DNA from: Punica granatum
Taxonomy: Eukaryota > Streptophyta > Magnoliopsida > Myrtales > Lythraceae
DNA: 64,000 bases
Assembly (NCBI RefSeq): GCF_007655135.1
Contig: NC_045128.1
Location: forward strand, 15,330,230-15,394,229
Reading direction: 5' to 3'
Below the pieces are notes generated by a model. That model searched no databases, was not told where the DNA came from, and saw only the letters and a list, made by a program, of their open reading frames with translations. A program made the position numbers and the translations under genes. Shown here one piece after another: positions 50,401-59,656 of this stretch. Every line of letters begins with the position of its first letter. Within the stretch, counting starts at the first letter, position 1.

Positions 50401-51496
50401 GCCTTGGTCACTGTGTGTCGAGCCCTCTCCCAGCTTGAAATGGGTAGCTTAGCGGTTGCAAGTTTTGGGACAATGGGCAACATGCAGCTGCTTCACGACT
50501 TCGATCAGCCTTTCTCTGCAGAGGCAGGGATTAAGGTGTGGCCTTCTGAAATCCTGAACGCTGTTTTGTGTGTTCATGTAATGGTATTGAAATCAGATGG
50601 ATTGCCCAATCTGACCGAGACGCAGTCCTTTTTTGGTCCTATTTTCATATCTCTGAGTGAATATATACAGACAAACCCATGAAACTTGGTATTCTCTCTA
50701 CTGAGAAAGAGTGTGTCAGGCTATCTTTCCTTGACCGGCCAATTGTTGCTTAATGCAATTTTTTGACCTTTGCTCGTGCAGATGATCTCAAATTTGACAT
50801 TTAAGCAAGACAACTTAGTCTTGGACGCACCAGTGCTTGACCTGTTGAACCACTTGAACAGCATGCTCGATGTTAACATCGCAAAAGCCCGGCAGCCTTC
50901 GGGACAGAACCCCCTGCAGCAGCTTGTGCTGATTATTGCCGATGGCAATATCACTGAGAGAGTAAGCAAATTCACACAAGTTATGGTGTTATCAAAGGGC
51001 GTTTCATATATTTTATTGACCTGTTTCCCCTTCCCTTTTGGCCGTCGCAGGATAGCTTGAAGCGCCGTGTTAGGGACTTCCTCAGAAGCAAGCGGATGGT
51101 TGCTTTTCTGATATTGGATAGTAGTTCAGAAGAATCTATCTTGGATCGTATGGTAATAATCAAAATAAAGTGATTTATAATTATTTGTTTATTAATGTCA
51201 CTGTTTTGCTGTGACCTCATGTTTCACTTGGGGCTTTTGCAGGAAGCATCAGTTGAGAAGGACGGGAGCGTGAAGTTCTCGAGGTACATGGACTCCTTCC
51301 CCTTCCCATATTACGCGGTGCTGAGAAACATCGAAGCGCTCCCAAGGACCCTTGCTGACTTGCTGAGACAGGTAATTTCTTTCCACGTTAATTCATTATC
51401 GGTGGGTTTTATTTACATTGAAGTTGGAATGCCCAGTGCTAACACTGCTTCTGCTGTTCGCAGTGGTTCGAGCTTATGCAGAACTCAAGGGACTAA
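20472..51496 (+). CDS. MDN1: Midasin (MDN1/REA1), AAA ATPase for 60S ribosome maturation, 75 exons
   Basis: A giant nuclear dynein-related AAA ATPase. It strips assembly factors from pre-60S particles by pulling on UBL-domain proteins (WDR12/Ytm1 and NLE/Rsa4) with its MIDAS domain. I traced 75 GT-AG exons with consistent phases, totalling 16,320 bases (5,439 residues), close to the ~5,400 of Arabidopsis MDN1. Walker A motifs lie at about residues 359 (GPPGVGKS), 678 (GETGTGKT), 1078 (GPTSSGKT), 1385 (GETGGGKT), 1804 (GSPGVGKT) and 2115 (GQSSSGKT). A linker spans roughly 2,350-4,600, the acidic region 4,617-5,198 and the MIDAS motif DDSSS starts at about 5,231. The start is the first ATG matching the family N-terminus (MAIDGSFSVEFALRRFL). 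No in-frame stop or frame break was seen. Exon coordinates are given by block in the next entries. Confidence 0.93.
22209..22357. repeat. 74-base imperfect tandem duplication in MDN1 intron 3
   Basis: The phrase ATTTTGCTTTTAAAATTCTT at 22209 recurs at 22283, and both copies end in 'tagcaaatttacatatca'. It lies in the longest early intron and has no effect on coding. Confidence 0.7.
24981..25013. repeat. CT/C-rich tract in MDN1 intron 8
   Basis: A run of CT dinucleotides, interrupted by a C-run, follows the exon 8 donor by about 80 bases. Simple repeat. Confidence 0.65.
26248..29125 (+). other. MDN1: MDN1 exons 13-17: AAA2 and AAA3
   Basis: Exons: 26248-26382, 26480-26536, 26620-26796, 26883-27008, 27347-29125. 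AAA2 has Walker A GETGTGKT near 26722 and Walker B ILLDEVNLAPAE in exon 17. AAA3 lies wholly in exon 17 with Walker A GPTSSGKT at 28346 and Walker B IVLDELNLAPSD. The 1,779-base exon 17 is the largest exon of the gene and contains no intron. Confidence 0.9.
29586..32214 (+). other. MDN1: MDN1 exons 18-25: AAA4
   Basis: Exons: 29586-29644, 29733-29928, 30064-30168, 30271-30576, 30934-31127, 31222-31276, 31590-31740, 32141-32214. Walker A GETGGGKT at 29815; Walker B LFLVDEISLADDSV in exon 21; sensor segment FFVLATMNPGGDYGKKELSP and arginine-finger region ALRNRFTEIWVP in exon 22. The exon 20/21 joint (30168 to 30271) interrupts the AAA4 insert and is supported by phase only. Confidence 0.85.
32907..34539 (+). 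other. MDN1: MDN1 exons 26-32: AAA5
   Basis: Exons: 32907-33054, 33138-33236, 33326-33426, 33522-33614, 33725-33790, 34010-34174, 34332-34539. Walker A GSPGVGKT at 33337; Walker B WVLLDELNLAPQSV in exon 30; sensor segment RVFACQNPSSQGGGRKGLP and FLNRFTKVYVDEL across exons 31-32. Confidence 0.88.
34637..37126 (+). other. MDN1: MDN1 exons 33-34: AAA6 and start of linker
   Basis: Exons: 34637-35511 and 35612-37126. AAA6 keeps Walker A GQSSSGKT at 34948. At the Walker B position it reads WIILKNANLCNPTVLDR, lacking the acidic DE pair seen in AAA2, AAA3 and AAA5. This points to a structural, non-hydrolysing AAA6 module. The sensor region reads LFLTVNPSYGEISRAMRNRG. Confidence 0.88.
37264..48261 (+). 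other. MDN1: MDN1 exons 35-69: long helical linker
   Basis: Exons: 37264-37435, 37518-37577, 38258-38583, 38823-38958, 39039-39118, 39217-39299, 39618-39759, 39859-39948, 40090-40213, 40340-40497, 40624-40737, 40994-41143, 41240-41419, 41577-41759, 41962-42069, 42146-42370, 42456-42578, 42661-42742, 42838-43199, 43336-43411, 43514-43626, 43749-43819, 43908-44021, 44190-44258, 44359-44506, 44719-44867, 45279-45379, 45474-45703, 45861-46091, 46242-46442, 46782-46940, 47026-47250, 47448-47735, 47821-47967, 48055-48261. The region is Leu- and charge-rich without catalytic motifs, as expected for the midasin linker. Less certain points: the start of the exon at 41962 (three bases could move), the absence of an intron inside 42838-43199, and the use of the second of two acceptors at 45279. 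Confidence 0.8.
45085..45312. repeat. Perfect ~114-base tandem duplication covering a splice acceptor of MDN1
   Basis: The block from CCTAATTTTTAACTTGC at 45091 through the exon start to GAAGAAACTTAG at 45200 recurs 114 bases later (45205-45314). I see no mismatch over about 110 bases. Each copy carries the pyrimidine tract, the TATGCAG acceptor and the first ~36 bases of the exon. Only the second acceptor (exon from 45279) leads into the full exon. The first (exon from 45165) meets an in-frame TAG at the duplication joint (KKLS then stop). Confidence 0.9.
48366..50111 (+). other. MDN1: MDN1 exon 70: Asp/Glu-rich acidic region
   Basis: A 1,746-base uninterrupted exon encoding about 582 residues. 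It is dominated by Asp and Glu with Ser, Gln and Asn, with short motifs such as EEDMMEDDLEQDPSHDGEK. It ends in a conserved helical piece (MWRRYEIRTTRLSQELAEQL, LASKLQGDYKTGKRINMKK). In the family this flexible tether links the linker to the MIDAS domain. Antisense frames of up to 139 codons here are by-products of the biased composition. Confidence 0.9.
50254..51496 (+). other. MDN1: MDN1 exons 71-75: MIDAS (VWA-like) domain and stop
   Basis: Exons: 50254-50535, 50782-50961, 51051-51152, 51243-51371, 51464-51496. The domain opens VIPYIASHYRKDKIWLRR and carries the metal-binding motif DDSSS (codons from 50350). The Thr/Asp loops follow (LEMGSLAVASFG, LVLIIADGNITE). It ends FPFPYYAVLRNIEALPRTLA, then LLRQWFELMQNSRD and TAA at 51494-51496. 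This is the part that grips UBL domains of assembly factors. All phases are zero. Confidence 0.9.
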
Positions 51497-52390
51497 AGGC
51501 ACACGAGTTTTTCAGCACGAGAGTCCTCTGTCCCAGCTGGAACCCTATTTAGCCAATCATTGCCCGATGGAGATGTAGGTCGGTTGGTCGGTCAGTGGTT
51601 CCGTAAATTTTGTTGGAAGTTGCTTGAAGCCAGTCTCATGCCAGCAATTTATCATGATTTCGTTTATTATGAGATTGTTGAAAAGTTGAACTATACTGTA
51701 ATATATGTTTTACTTTGTCAATATCCTTTAAATAGTGATATAAATGGATTACGTTACCCGACGCATAGGGCGATTTCTGCCAGTTTACCCTCAAGGATCA
51801 TATGGTCATACTTCTCTGTCTCTTGATTCCCGATGTTACTGCCATGCGTTGATAATTGTTGAAATCTGAGCTAAAAATTGGTGAAATTACTTAGACATAT
51901 TATAGAGCTTCATGGGGCACGTAGCCGAAGGTACCCTACAATCCCAACGCCCCCAAAGCCCTCTAAAGACCTTCGGCATTGAATCCTAAATAAGATTCAT
52001 CGCATTGTTGCTCGATGTCTTGATCCTCAGGTTTTTCTTTTTTTTCGGTGTACATTCGGGTCATATATTCTTATATCAAATTTAGATATCTCTTCAAAAT
52101 TATTAACAATCGGTTGATTCTTAAATTTTGGTTCGGATTTTTGTTAAAGCTAATGGAGGGCAGAGAATTGGAGACAAGATTGAGGTGTGCAGCTGCTACT
52201 TTTTTATTATATTTAAAAAATATTTTTAAATGTCAGAAAAGTAGCACGAACCGTCCAGAAAATGCTTGCTTATGTATTTAATTGTTTAACAATTACATAA
52301 ATATATTTTTGATAAATAATATATTGATATATGCAGGGTATTTTGGTCTTTGGACTTTAAACTGGTATTTCATTCTTCACCTACTCTATA
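51497..52390. other. MDN1 3' untranslated region and AT-rich flank
   Basis: The first ~330 bases after the stop probably form the 3' untranslated region; A/T-rich stretches that could serve as polyadenylation signals occur around 51680-51745. I see no gene between here and the MITE-like sequence at 52398. Confidence 0.4.
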
Positions 52391-52397
52391 TGGTTCC

Positions 52398-52813
52398 ACT
52401 TGGTACGCAAGAATGGAATTGAATGTAAATGAATGAATTTCATATATGGAAATGTAATGATGTTGAGTGAAAAAAATGTGATTTTGATCATTACAAAATG
52501 AAATAAATTAATGATAATATTAGATTTATTTATCAAGATATCATATTACATACATTTTTAGATATATTAATTAAAAGAATATATATATATATATATATAT
52601 ATGTGGTAGTTCACAACATATAGCATGAAAGGAGGGAATGACTATTTTCTTTCTTTCTTTCTTGAGGTAATGTTCATTCCATCAAAATGAAGGAAAAAAA
52701 ATATGATAATGAGGAAATTACATTTTCAAGTTACATAAGAGACTAATAAGAAAATGAAGTGGAATGGAAAAATGAACATTTAATGACATTCATTCCATTC
52801 CCATGTTACCTAG
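52398..52813. mobile_element. Putative MITE next to the LTR element
   Basis: The left end (ACTTGGTACGCAAGAATGG...) and the reversed right end (CTAGGTAACATGGGAATGG...) form an imperfect ~40-base inverted repeat around a non-coding AT-rich core. The core includes a (TA)n tract at 52579-52601. No target duplication is clear. A phrase from its core (TATTAGATTTATTTATCAA) recurs at about 59722, on the other side of the LTR element, so another family member probably lies there. Confidence 0.4.
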
Positions 52814-52820
52814 GCAAATC

Positions 52821-53599
52821 TGATGCAAATCGTAGCACGACTTCAAGGGATCCAGTTCAAGTTCCAATTGGACCGATTACGTGAGCACGAGCAAAGAAGT
52901 TTAAAGATGAACTCAACGGCCTAATTCAAGAGGTTCGGGCTCAAGCAAATTCGTGGAGGCCCATTGGACATGAATCACGTGATCAACAAAAATCCATCAA
53001 TTTGATTCAAGTTATAGAAGATTCCGGACAAGGCTAAATTCAGCAAGTGTTTGAGGAAGCTTCTAGAATAGTTGATGATCAACAGAAGATAACATCAGAT
53101 TTGTTTGAAGTTTTAGATTTTATATCTTTATAGATTATGTCATATCTCTATCGATATTCTTGGTTTTAATTTCCTTATCTATAGGAGGAGATATGACCAG
53201 ATTATGATTACTTTATGTCTATATATATTCATCTTAGTCAATTTTTAATAGAAGGAACATTCAGAAAATTGTGAGAGTATTCTCTTTGGTTCTTGAAGAA
53301 CTAATCGAACTTATCGGAAGTTTCCGTAGCGTTCATCATCGACTTATCAAACGGCTTTCCACCACTGTTTGTGGCGTCTTCATCGACTTATCAAGCGGCT
53401 TTCCATTACCGTTTGTGGCGTCTTCCTATATACCGAGGTTCTTGTTTCGCATTAAACAACGGGTTGAGGTCAGTTATACCAAGGTTCTTGTTTTTGTAGT
53501 AAACAACGGGTCGAGGGTTCGTCAATCAAATCTGATCGTGGAACGATCTTGGGTTCCTTTAGTTGTCGGGTCTCGTCATTCTTGGCGAGAATCCCATCA
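52821..53599 (+). repeat. 5' long terminal repeat, 779 bases
   Basis: Begins TG and ends CA. Compared with the 3' LTR it lacks 29 bases near 53113 and differs at about nine positions. It includes the duplicated polyprotein tail sequence at its 5' end, untranslated in this copy. A U3 TATA-like stretch 'tctatatatattc' is near 53217. Confidence 0.9.
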
Positions 53600-53601
53600 T
53601 T

Positions 53602-53613
53602 TGGTATCAGAGC
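53602..53613 (+). promoter_or_regulatory. Primer-binding site for initiator tRNA-Met
   Basis: TGGTATCAGAGC two bases after the 5' LTR is the usual plant site complementary to the 3' end of tRNA-iMet. It primes minus-strand DNA synthesis. Confidence 0.92.
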
Positions 53614-53705
53614 ATCAGTCTCCAAATCGGGTTTATCCTATCCATTTTTTTTTTGTTTCAATTTGCTGAGTTTCGCTTCATCGAGTTTTGTTCTTTGCGG
53701 ATTGT

Positions 53706-53850
53706 TAGCAGAAAAAAAAAGAGCTGAAAAAAAAAATTTCGACCAAAAAAAAAACACAGCTGAAAAAAAAAATAGAGCTGAAAAGAAAAAGAAGAAAAAA
53801 ATCGGCCAAAAAAAATACAGAGCTGAAAAAAAAGGATCAAAAGAAAAGAA
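53706..53850 (+). repeat. A-rich degenerate tandem repeat in the retroelement leader
   Basis: Repeated units of the type GAGCTGAAAAAAAAA with intervening 'cgaccaaaaaa' phrases lie between the primer-binding site and gag. The open frames here encode only Lys-rich low-complexity sequence. Confidence 0.7.
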
Positions 53851-54287
53851 TTAAAACATCATTGTCAATTTGATCCAAATTTTTTACATCAGACCATTCT
53901 AAAGTTGTTATTTCTCGTTCTTTGTAATCTGCATTGATTCTGATCCCATAATTTCATATAACATTCTGGTTTATTTAATCCTTCATAGTAGTTGCATTTT
54001 CTCTTGCTTCTTTTCTTCCTGAAATTTCCTTTAATCAATAATTTTCCTTGATGAGTTCTTGGTGAATTGTTTGCTGGAAAATTTGGAGTTGTTTGTTTAG
54101 TTCCAAAGGAACAGAAAGAGAATTGTCGAGTGGAAAAAGGCAAGAGCGGTGAGAATATTAGAGGGTTAAAAGCCACATATTTTGTTGAGTGAAAACACGA
54201 GTGTAGAGTGATTCACATTCTTGAGTGTAAACACGTAAGGGAGAGAATTGTGAGGTCCATTCTTTCTAACTTTATTTTGCAGCAATC

Positions 54288-55331
54288 ATGTCTCACAACA
54301 GTGCTAAGAGTATTCCCGAAGGTGCAACGGAATTGGCTGATTCGAAAATACTTATAGAGGCCATGATGAGTGAGATGAGGCGTGTGATGCGGTTGGAGTT
54401 TGAGCAGGTTCATGAACGGATAGATCTGATAGAGAATAAACGTGTGGAGCAGCCACGAAACGCTCCTAATGCACGTAGGAGGGAAAGAGTTCAACCGAGG
54501 GAAGTGAGGGTTGAAGATGAAGAGATTTATGGGGCTGGTTTTGATGAAGATGATCGAGATTCGGTTGTTAGTAATATGAGACATGGAGGGCGGTTTAGAG
54601 AAGATAGGAATCGGGAAGATAATAACTTGGGTAGTATTAAGATGAAAATCCCATCGTTCCAAGGAAAGAGTGATCCCGAAGCATACCTTGAGTGGGAGAA
54701 AAAAGTGGAGTTTGTATTTGATTGTTATAGTTATTCCGAGCTGAAGAAAGTTAAATTGGCAGCAATTGAATTCTCGGATTATGCAATTGTTTGGTGGGAT
54801 CAATTGATGATAAATAGGCGAAGAAATAGAGAGCCACCTATAGATACGTGGGAGGAAATGAAAAGGGTGATGAGGAAGCGATTTGTTCCTAGTTATTACT
54901 ACCGGGAGCTGTATAATAAGTTACAAAGTCTTAGGCAAGGTAACCGGAGTGTAGAGGAATATTTTAAGGAGATGGAAGTGGCCATGATTAGAGCTAACGT
55001 AGAGGAGGATCGGGAGGCTACTATGGCAAGATTTTTGGCTGGATTGAACCGAGAAATTCAAAATGCCGTGGAATTACAACATTATGTGGAGTTGGAGGAT
55101 ATGGTGCACATGACCATCAAGATTGAGAACCAGTTCAAGAGGAAAGGCAATACACGTGCAAGCCAAAGTCCAAGCACATCCACTTGGAAACCGAATCAGT
55201 GGAAGAAAGATGAGAAGCAATCCACGTCGATGTTGAAAACCGAGCAAAAGCAAGAAGCAACCAGCCATGTTCCTCAAGGTAAAACCGACATTTCTACCTC
55301 TAGGAATCGTGACATTAAGTGTTTTAAATGC

Positions 55332-55363
<32 letters not shown>

Positions 55364-56138
55364 AAACAAGCGGGTCATGGTGATGCGAGACAATGGTGAC
55401 ATTGTGACCGACACTGAAGATTCCGACACCGATGACATGCCCCCATTGGAGGACGTTCCCGAGGAGGAATATTTAGTTCCAGATGCATTGACATTGGTGG
55501 CAAGGAGAGCATTAAGCTTGCAAACAAAAGGAGTTGAAGAAGTGCAGCGGGAGAACATCTTTCACACTAGGTGCTACATCAAAGACAAGGTATGTAGTGT
55601 GATTATTGATGGTGGTAGTTGTACTAATGTCGCAAGTGCAACAATGGTGGAAAAATTAAGACTGCCCATGGTGAAGCACCCTAGGCCGTACAAGCTGCAA
55701 TGGTTGAATGATAGTGGTGAGATAAGGGTGAACAAGCAGGTGTTAGTTGCATTTCGAATCGGTAAATACGAAAATGAAGTGTTGTGTGATGTAGTACCGA
55801 TGCAAGCAGGACACTTGTTGCTAGGGCGTCCATGGCAATTTGATAGACGAGTGAAGCATGATGGCTTTACGAACAAATACTCCTTTGTACTTAATCAACG
55901 ATCAATCACTCTTGTACCATTGACTCCGCAGCAAGTATATGAGGATCAAGTGAGATTGCAAAAAGAGAGTGATCAAAAGAAAGAGAGTGAACAGAAGAAA
56001 AAGAGTGAAAATCAGAGAGAGGCCGAGAAAAATGAGAGAGAAAAAGAAAATCAAAATTCGGCCATTGAGAGAAATCAGAGAGAAAACAAAAGAATTTTTA
56101 TGCAAACATGGGAGAAATTAGGCAAGCAATGTTTTTAA
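54288..56138 (+). CDS. Ty3/gypsy Gag-protease polyprotein part
   Basis: 616 codons. The gag domain runs from about residue 120 ([20 protein letters not shown]) to 285, with the capsid-like MHR region ([27 protein letters not shown]). A CCHC zinc knuckle [14 protein letters not shown] lies near residue 350. A retroviral-type aspartic protease with [13 protein letters not shown] lies near residue 440. A Lys/Glu/Gln-rich spacer follows, and the frame ends at 56136-56138. The downstream RT frame is -1 relative to this one and begins to make family sense just before 56108. A one-base loss in the T-run near 56095-56099 is therefore likely. Confidence 0.88.
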
Positions 56139-58330
56139 ATCAGCCGATGATTGTACTTTTGTACAAAGAGGCATTTTTCAATACTAACGAACTTGATATC
56201 TCTCTTCCTAGTTTTGTTGTTTCTCTTTTGCAGGAGTATGAGGATGTCTTTCCCGAGGAAACACCACATGGCTTACCTCCAATCCGAGGGATTGAACATC
56301 AAATTGATTTTGTTCCCGGTGCGACAATTCCAAACCGACCAGCCTATAGGAGCAATCCTGAGGAGACAAAGGAGCTTCAACGGCAGGTAAAGGAGTTGTT
56401 AGAGAAAGGGTACGTGAGGGAGAGCTTGAGCCCATGCGCTGTTCCAGTAATACTTGTACCTAAGAAGGATGGGACGTGGAGAATGTGCGTTGATTGCCGA
56501 GCAATCAACAACATAACGGTAAAGTATCGTCATCCTATTCCTCGCTTAGATGATATGTTAGATGAGTTACATGGTTCTTGTGTATTTTCTAAAATTGATT
56601 TAAAGAGTGGTTATCATCAGATTAGAATGAAAGAAGGAGATGAATGGAAAACTGCCTTTAAAACAAAATACGGTTTGTACGAATGGTTAGTTATGCCTTT
56701 TGGTTTGACTAATGCTCCAAGCACTTTTATGAGACTTATGAATCATGTTTTGCGTGCATTTATAGGTAGATTTGTGGTTGTCTACTTTGATGATATACTC
56801 GTTTACAGTAAAAACTTAGATGATCATAAGGTACATTTGAAATCTGTCTTAGATGTGCTTAGGAAGGAAAAGTTATTTGCTAATATGAAGAAGTGTACTT
56901 TTTGCACCGATAAGCTTGTTTTTTTGGGATTTGTTGTTAGTGCACAAGGTATACAGGTTGATGAGGAGAAGGTACGTGCAATCCAAGAGTGGCCTAGTCC
57001 CACAACTGTAAGTAATGTTCGTAGTTTTCATGGACTTGCTAGTTTCTTCCGGCGGTTCGTGAAGGACTTTAGTAGCATAGCAGCACCACTTACTAAAGTG
57101 ATCAAGAAAAACGTTGGATTTAGATGGGGAGAAGAACAAGAGAAGGCGTTTCAGCTAATCAAAGAGAAGCTGACCAACACTCCTTTATTATCTTTACCTA
57201 ACTTTTCTAAAACTTTTGAGATTGAATGTGATGCTTCAGGTGTTGGTATAGGTGCAGTTCTCATGCAGGAAGGACGACCAATTGCTTACTTCAGCGAAAA
57301 ACTAAGCGGGGCAGCCTTAAACTATCCAACTTATGATAAAGAGTTGTATGCATTGATTCGAGCTTTAGAGACGTGGCAGCACTACCTATGGCCTAAGGAG
57401 TTCGTGATACACACCGATCATGAGTCCTTGAAACACTTGAAGGGCCAACACAAACTAAACAAAAGACATGCCCGATGGGTGGAGTTCATTGAGACGTTTC
57501 CATACGTCATTCGGTATAAGCAAGGTAAGGAGAATGTGGTCGCCGATGCACTTTCTCGCAGGTATGCATTACTCTCTACACTTGATGCAAAATTGCTTGG
57601 TTTTGAGCACATTAAAAATTTATATGCTGATGACCATGAATTTTGTGAGGAATATCGAGCTTGTGAGAAAATTCCTTGTGGTAAGTTCTTTAGGCATGAT
57701 GACTTTCTATTTCGAGAGAATAAGTTATGCGTGCCAAATTGTTCCTTGAGAGAGTTATTAGTGCAGGAATCACATGGTGGGGGATTAATAGGACATTTTG
57801 GAGTAGCAAAGGCTTTAGCTATTTTGCAAGAACACTTCTATTGGCCACATATGAAAAGAGATGTTGAGAGAATTTGTGGTAGATGCATTACGTGTAGGCA
57901 AGCTAAATCCAGAGTGCAGCTTAACGGTTTGTATACTCCTTTACCAATTCCTAGTGAGCTTTGGATTGATATTTCAATGGACTTTATGTTAGGATTACCT
58001 AGGACTAAACGTGGGAGAGATTCAATTTTTGTGGTTGTGGATAGATTTTCTAAGATGGCACACTTTATTCCATGTCACAAATCGGATGATGCCTCGCATG
58101 TTGCTGATTTGTTCTTTAGGGAGATTGTGAGGTTACATGGCATGCCTAGAACAATTGTTTCGGATAGAGATGCTAAGTTCTTGAGCTATTTTTGGAAGAC
58201 TTTGTGGTGTAAGTTAGGTACTAAGCTGTTATTTTCTACTACTTGTCACCCACAAACTGATGGTCAAACAGAAGTAGTAAATAGAACTTTGTCTACTTTG
58301 TTGAGAGCAATCATAAAAAAAAAACATTAA
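56108..58330 (+). CDS. Ty3/gypsy reverse transcriptase, RNase H and integrase part
   Basis: 740 codons in a frame -1 to gag. [21 protein letters not shown], then [15 protein letters not shown], then the active-site YFDDI near 56783. RNase [37 protein letters not shown] and [10 protein letters not shown]. Integrase: an HHCC zinc-binding region (GHFGVAKAL...[11 protein letters not shown]), then the catalytic core with Asp in SMDFMLGLP, Asp in SDRDAKFL and Glu in [10 protein letters not shown]. The frame ends at 58330 just after a run of ten A at 58315-58324; the following sequence continues integrase in another frame, so one extra A is likely. Confidence 0.9.
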   Translation: MGEIRQAMFLNQPMIVLLYKEAFFNTNELDISLPSFVVSLLQEYEDVFPEETPHGLPPIRGIEHQIDFVPGATIPNRPAYRSNPEETKELQRQVKELLEKGYVRESLSPCAVPVILVPKKDGTWRMCVDCRAINNITVKYRHPIPRLDDMLDELHGSCVFSKIDLKSGYHQIRMKEGDEWKTAFKTKYGLYEWLVMPFGLTNAPSTFMRLMNHVLRAFIGRFVVVYFDDILVYSKNLDDHKVHLKSVLDVLRKEKLFANMKKCTFCTDKLVFLGFVVSAQGIQVDEEKVRAIQEWPSPTTVSNVRSFHGLASFFRRFVKDFSSIAAPLTKVIKKNVGFRWGEEQEKAFQLIKEKLTNTPLLSLPNFSKTFEIECDASGVGIGAVLMQEGRPIAYFSEKLSGAALNYPTYDKELYALIRALETWQHYLWPKEFVIHTDHESLKHLKGQHKLNKRHARWVEFIETFPYVIRYKQGKENVVADALSRRYALLSTLDAKLLGFEHIKNLYADDHEFCEEYRACEKIPCGKFFRHDDFLFRENKLCVPNCSLRELLVQESHGGGLIGHFGVAKALAILQEHFYWPHMKRDVERICGRCITCRQAKSRVQLNGLYTPLPIPSELWIDISMDFMLGLPRTKRGRDSIFVVVDRFSKMAHFIPCHKSDDASHVADLFFREIVRLHGMPRTIVSDRDAKFLSYFWKTLWCKLGTKLLFSTTCHPQTDGQTEVVNRTLSTLLRAIIKKKH

Positions 58331-59060
58331 AACATGGGAAGAGTGTTTACCACATGTTGAGTTTGCTTATAACAGATCTGTTTATTCCGCTACTAAATTT
58401 TCACCATTTGAAGTTGTTTATGGATTTAATCCTTTAACTCCATTGGATTTATCTCCTTTACCTTTGACTGAGCATGTTAATTTAGATGGCAAAAAGAAAG
58501 CTGAATTTGTCAAGCAGATTCATGAGAAAACAAGACTCAACATTGAGCTAAAAACGGAGCAGTATACAAAATACGCCAACAAGGGCCGTCATAAGCTGAT
58601 TTTTGAACCCGGAGATTGGGTTTGGTTGCATATGAGGAAAGAGAGATTTCCGGCACAAAGACGTTCCAAACTGCTTCCAAGAGGAGATAGACCTTTTCAA
58701 GTCCTGGAGCGCATCAATGACAATGCTTATAAACTAGACTTACCTGGTGAGTACAATGTAAGTGCTACTTTTAATGTTTTTGATTTGCTTCCTTTTGATG
58801 TAGGTGATGATTTGAGGACAAATCCTTTTCAAGAGGAGGGGAATGATGCAAATCGTAGCACGACTTCAAGGGATCCAGTTCAAGTTCCAATTGGACCGAT
58901 TACGCGAGCACGAGCAAAGAAGTTTAAAGATGAACTCAACGGCCTAATTCAAGAGGTTCGGGCTCAAGCAAATTCGTGGAGGCCCATTGGACATGAATCA
59001 CGTGATCAACAAAAATCCATCAATTTGATTCAAGTTATAGAAGATTCCGGACAAGGCTAA
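58331..59060 (+). pseudogene. Integrase C-terminus and polyprotein tail, shifted frame, running into the 3' LTR
   Basis: After the A-run the family sequence continues one frame on, through the integrase C-terminal (GPY/F-like) part: KLIFEPGDWVWLHMRKERFP, RSKLLPRGDRPFQVLERIND and ATFNVFDLLPFDVGDDLRTN. It then crosses the polypurine tract at 58831-58843 and enters the 3' LTR at 58844. There it encodes a 72-residue tail (VPIGPITRARAKKFKDEL...) and stops at 59058-59060. No chromodomain with its aromatic cage is obvious. Confidence 0.8.
58831..58843 (+). promoter_or_regulatory. Polypurine tract
   Basis: AAGAGGAGGGGAA immediately precedes the 3' LTR; it is the expected plus-strand primer. It is also translated as part of the polyprotein. 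Confidence 0.88.
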
Positions 59061-59651
59061 ATTCAACAAGTGTTTGAGGAAGCTTCTAGAATAGTTGATG
59101 ATCAACAGAAGATAACATCAGATTTGTTTGAAGTTTAAATCTCATAGAGATATTCTAGGGGTATTTAGATTTTATATCTTTATAGATTATGTCATATCTC
59201 TATCGATATTCTTGGTTTTAATTTCCTTATCTATAGGAGGAGATATGACCAGATTAGGATTACTTTATGTCTATACATATTCATCTTAGTCAATTTTTAA
59301 TAGAAAGAACATTCAGAAAATTGTGAGAGTATTCTCTTTGGTTCTTGAAGAACTAATCGAACTTATCGGAAGTTTCCGTGGCGTTCATCATCGACTTATC
59401 AAACGGCTTTCCACCACCGTTTGTGGCGTCTTCATCGACTTATCAAGCGGCTTTCCATTACTGTTTGTGGCGTCTTCCTATATACCGAGGTTCTTGTTTC
59501 GCATTAAACAACGGGTTGAGGTCAGTTATACCAAGGTTCTTGTTTTTGTAGTAAACAACGGGTCGAGGGTTCGTCAATCAAATCTGATCGTGGAACGATC
59601 TTGGGTTCCTTTAGTTGTCGGGTCTCGTCATTCTTGGCGAGAATCGCATCA
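58844..59651 (+). repeat. 3' long terminal repeat, 808 bases
   Basis: Begins TGATGCAAATC and ends GCATCA at 59651, directly before the AAATC duplication. Its first ~217 bases are protein-coding. It has 29 bases near 59137-59165 that the 5' LTR lacks. Confidence 0.9.
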
Positions 59652-59656
59652 AAATC

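Larger units (their letters stand above)
52821..59651 (+). mobile_element. Complete Ty3/gypsy LTR retrotransposon (chromovirus, CRM-like)
   Basis: A 6,831-base element with target duplication AAATC at 52816-52820 and 59652-59656, and two LTRs beginning TGATGCAAATC and ending ...CATCA. A primer-binding site, gag, protease, RT, RNase H, integrase and polypurine tract are all in order. The LTRs differ by about nine substitutions and one 29-base deletion, so insertion is recent. Gag style ([20 protein letters not shown]) and a polyprotein tail reaching into the 3' LTR suggest the CRM lineage of chromoviruses; this lineage call is inference. pol is broken twice, so this copy is probably not autonomous. 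Confidence 0.9.

Noticed and set aside
52560..52610. TA repeat as a possible CRISPR or origin-like repeat
   Set aside because: A plain (TA)n microsatellite without spacers in a plant nuclear context.
56090..56140. Programmed -1 frameshift between gag-pro and RT
   Set aside because: No classical X XXY YYZ heptamer sits in the zero frame, the gag-pro frame runs past the point where RT-frame homology begins, and a second break of the same kind occurs at an A-run in integrase. Indels at homopolymers explain both.
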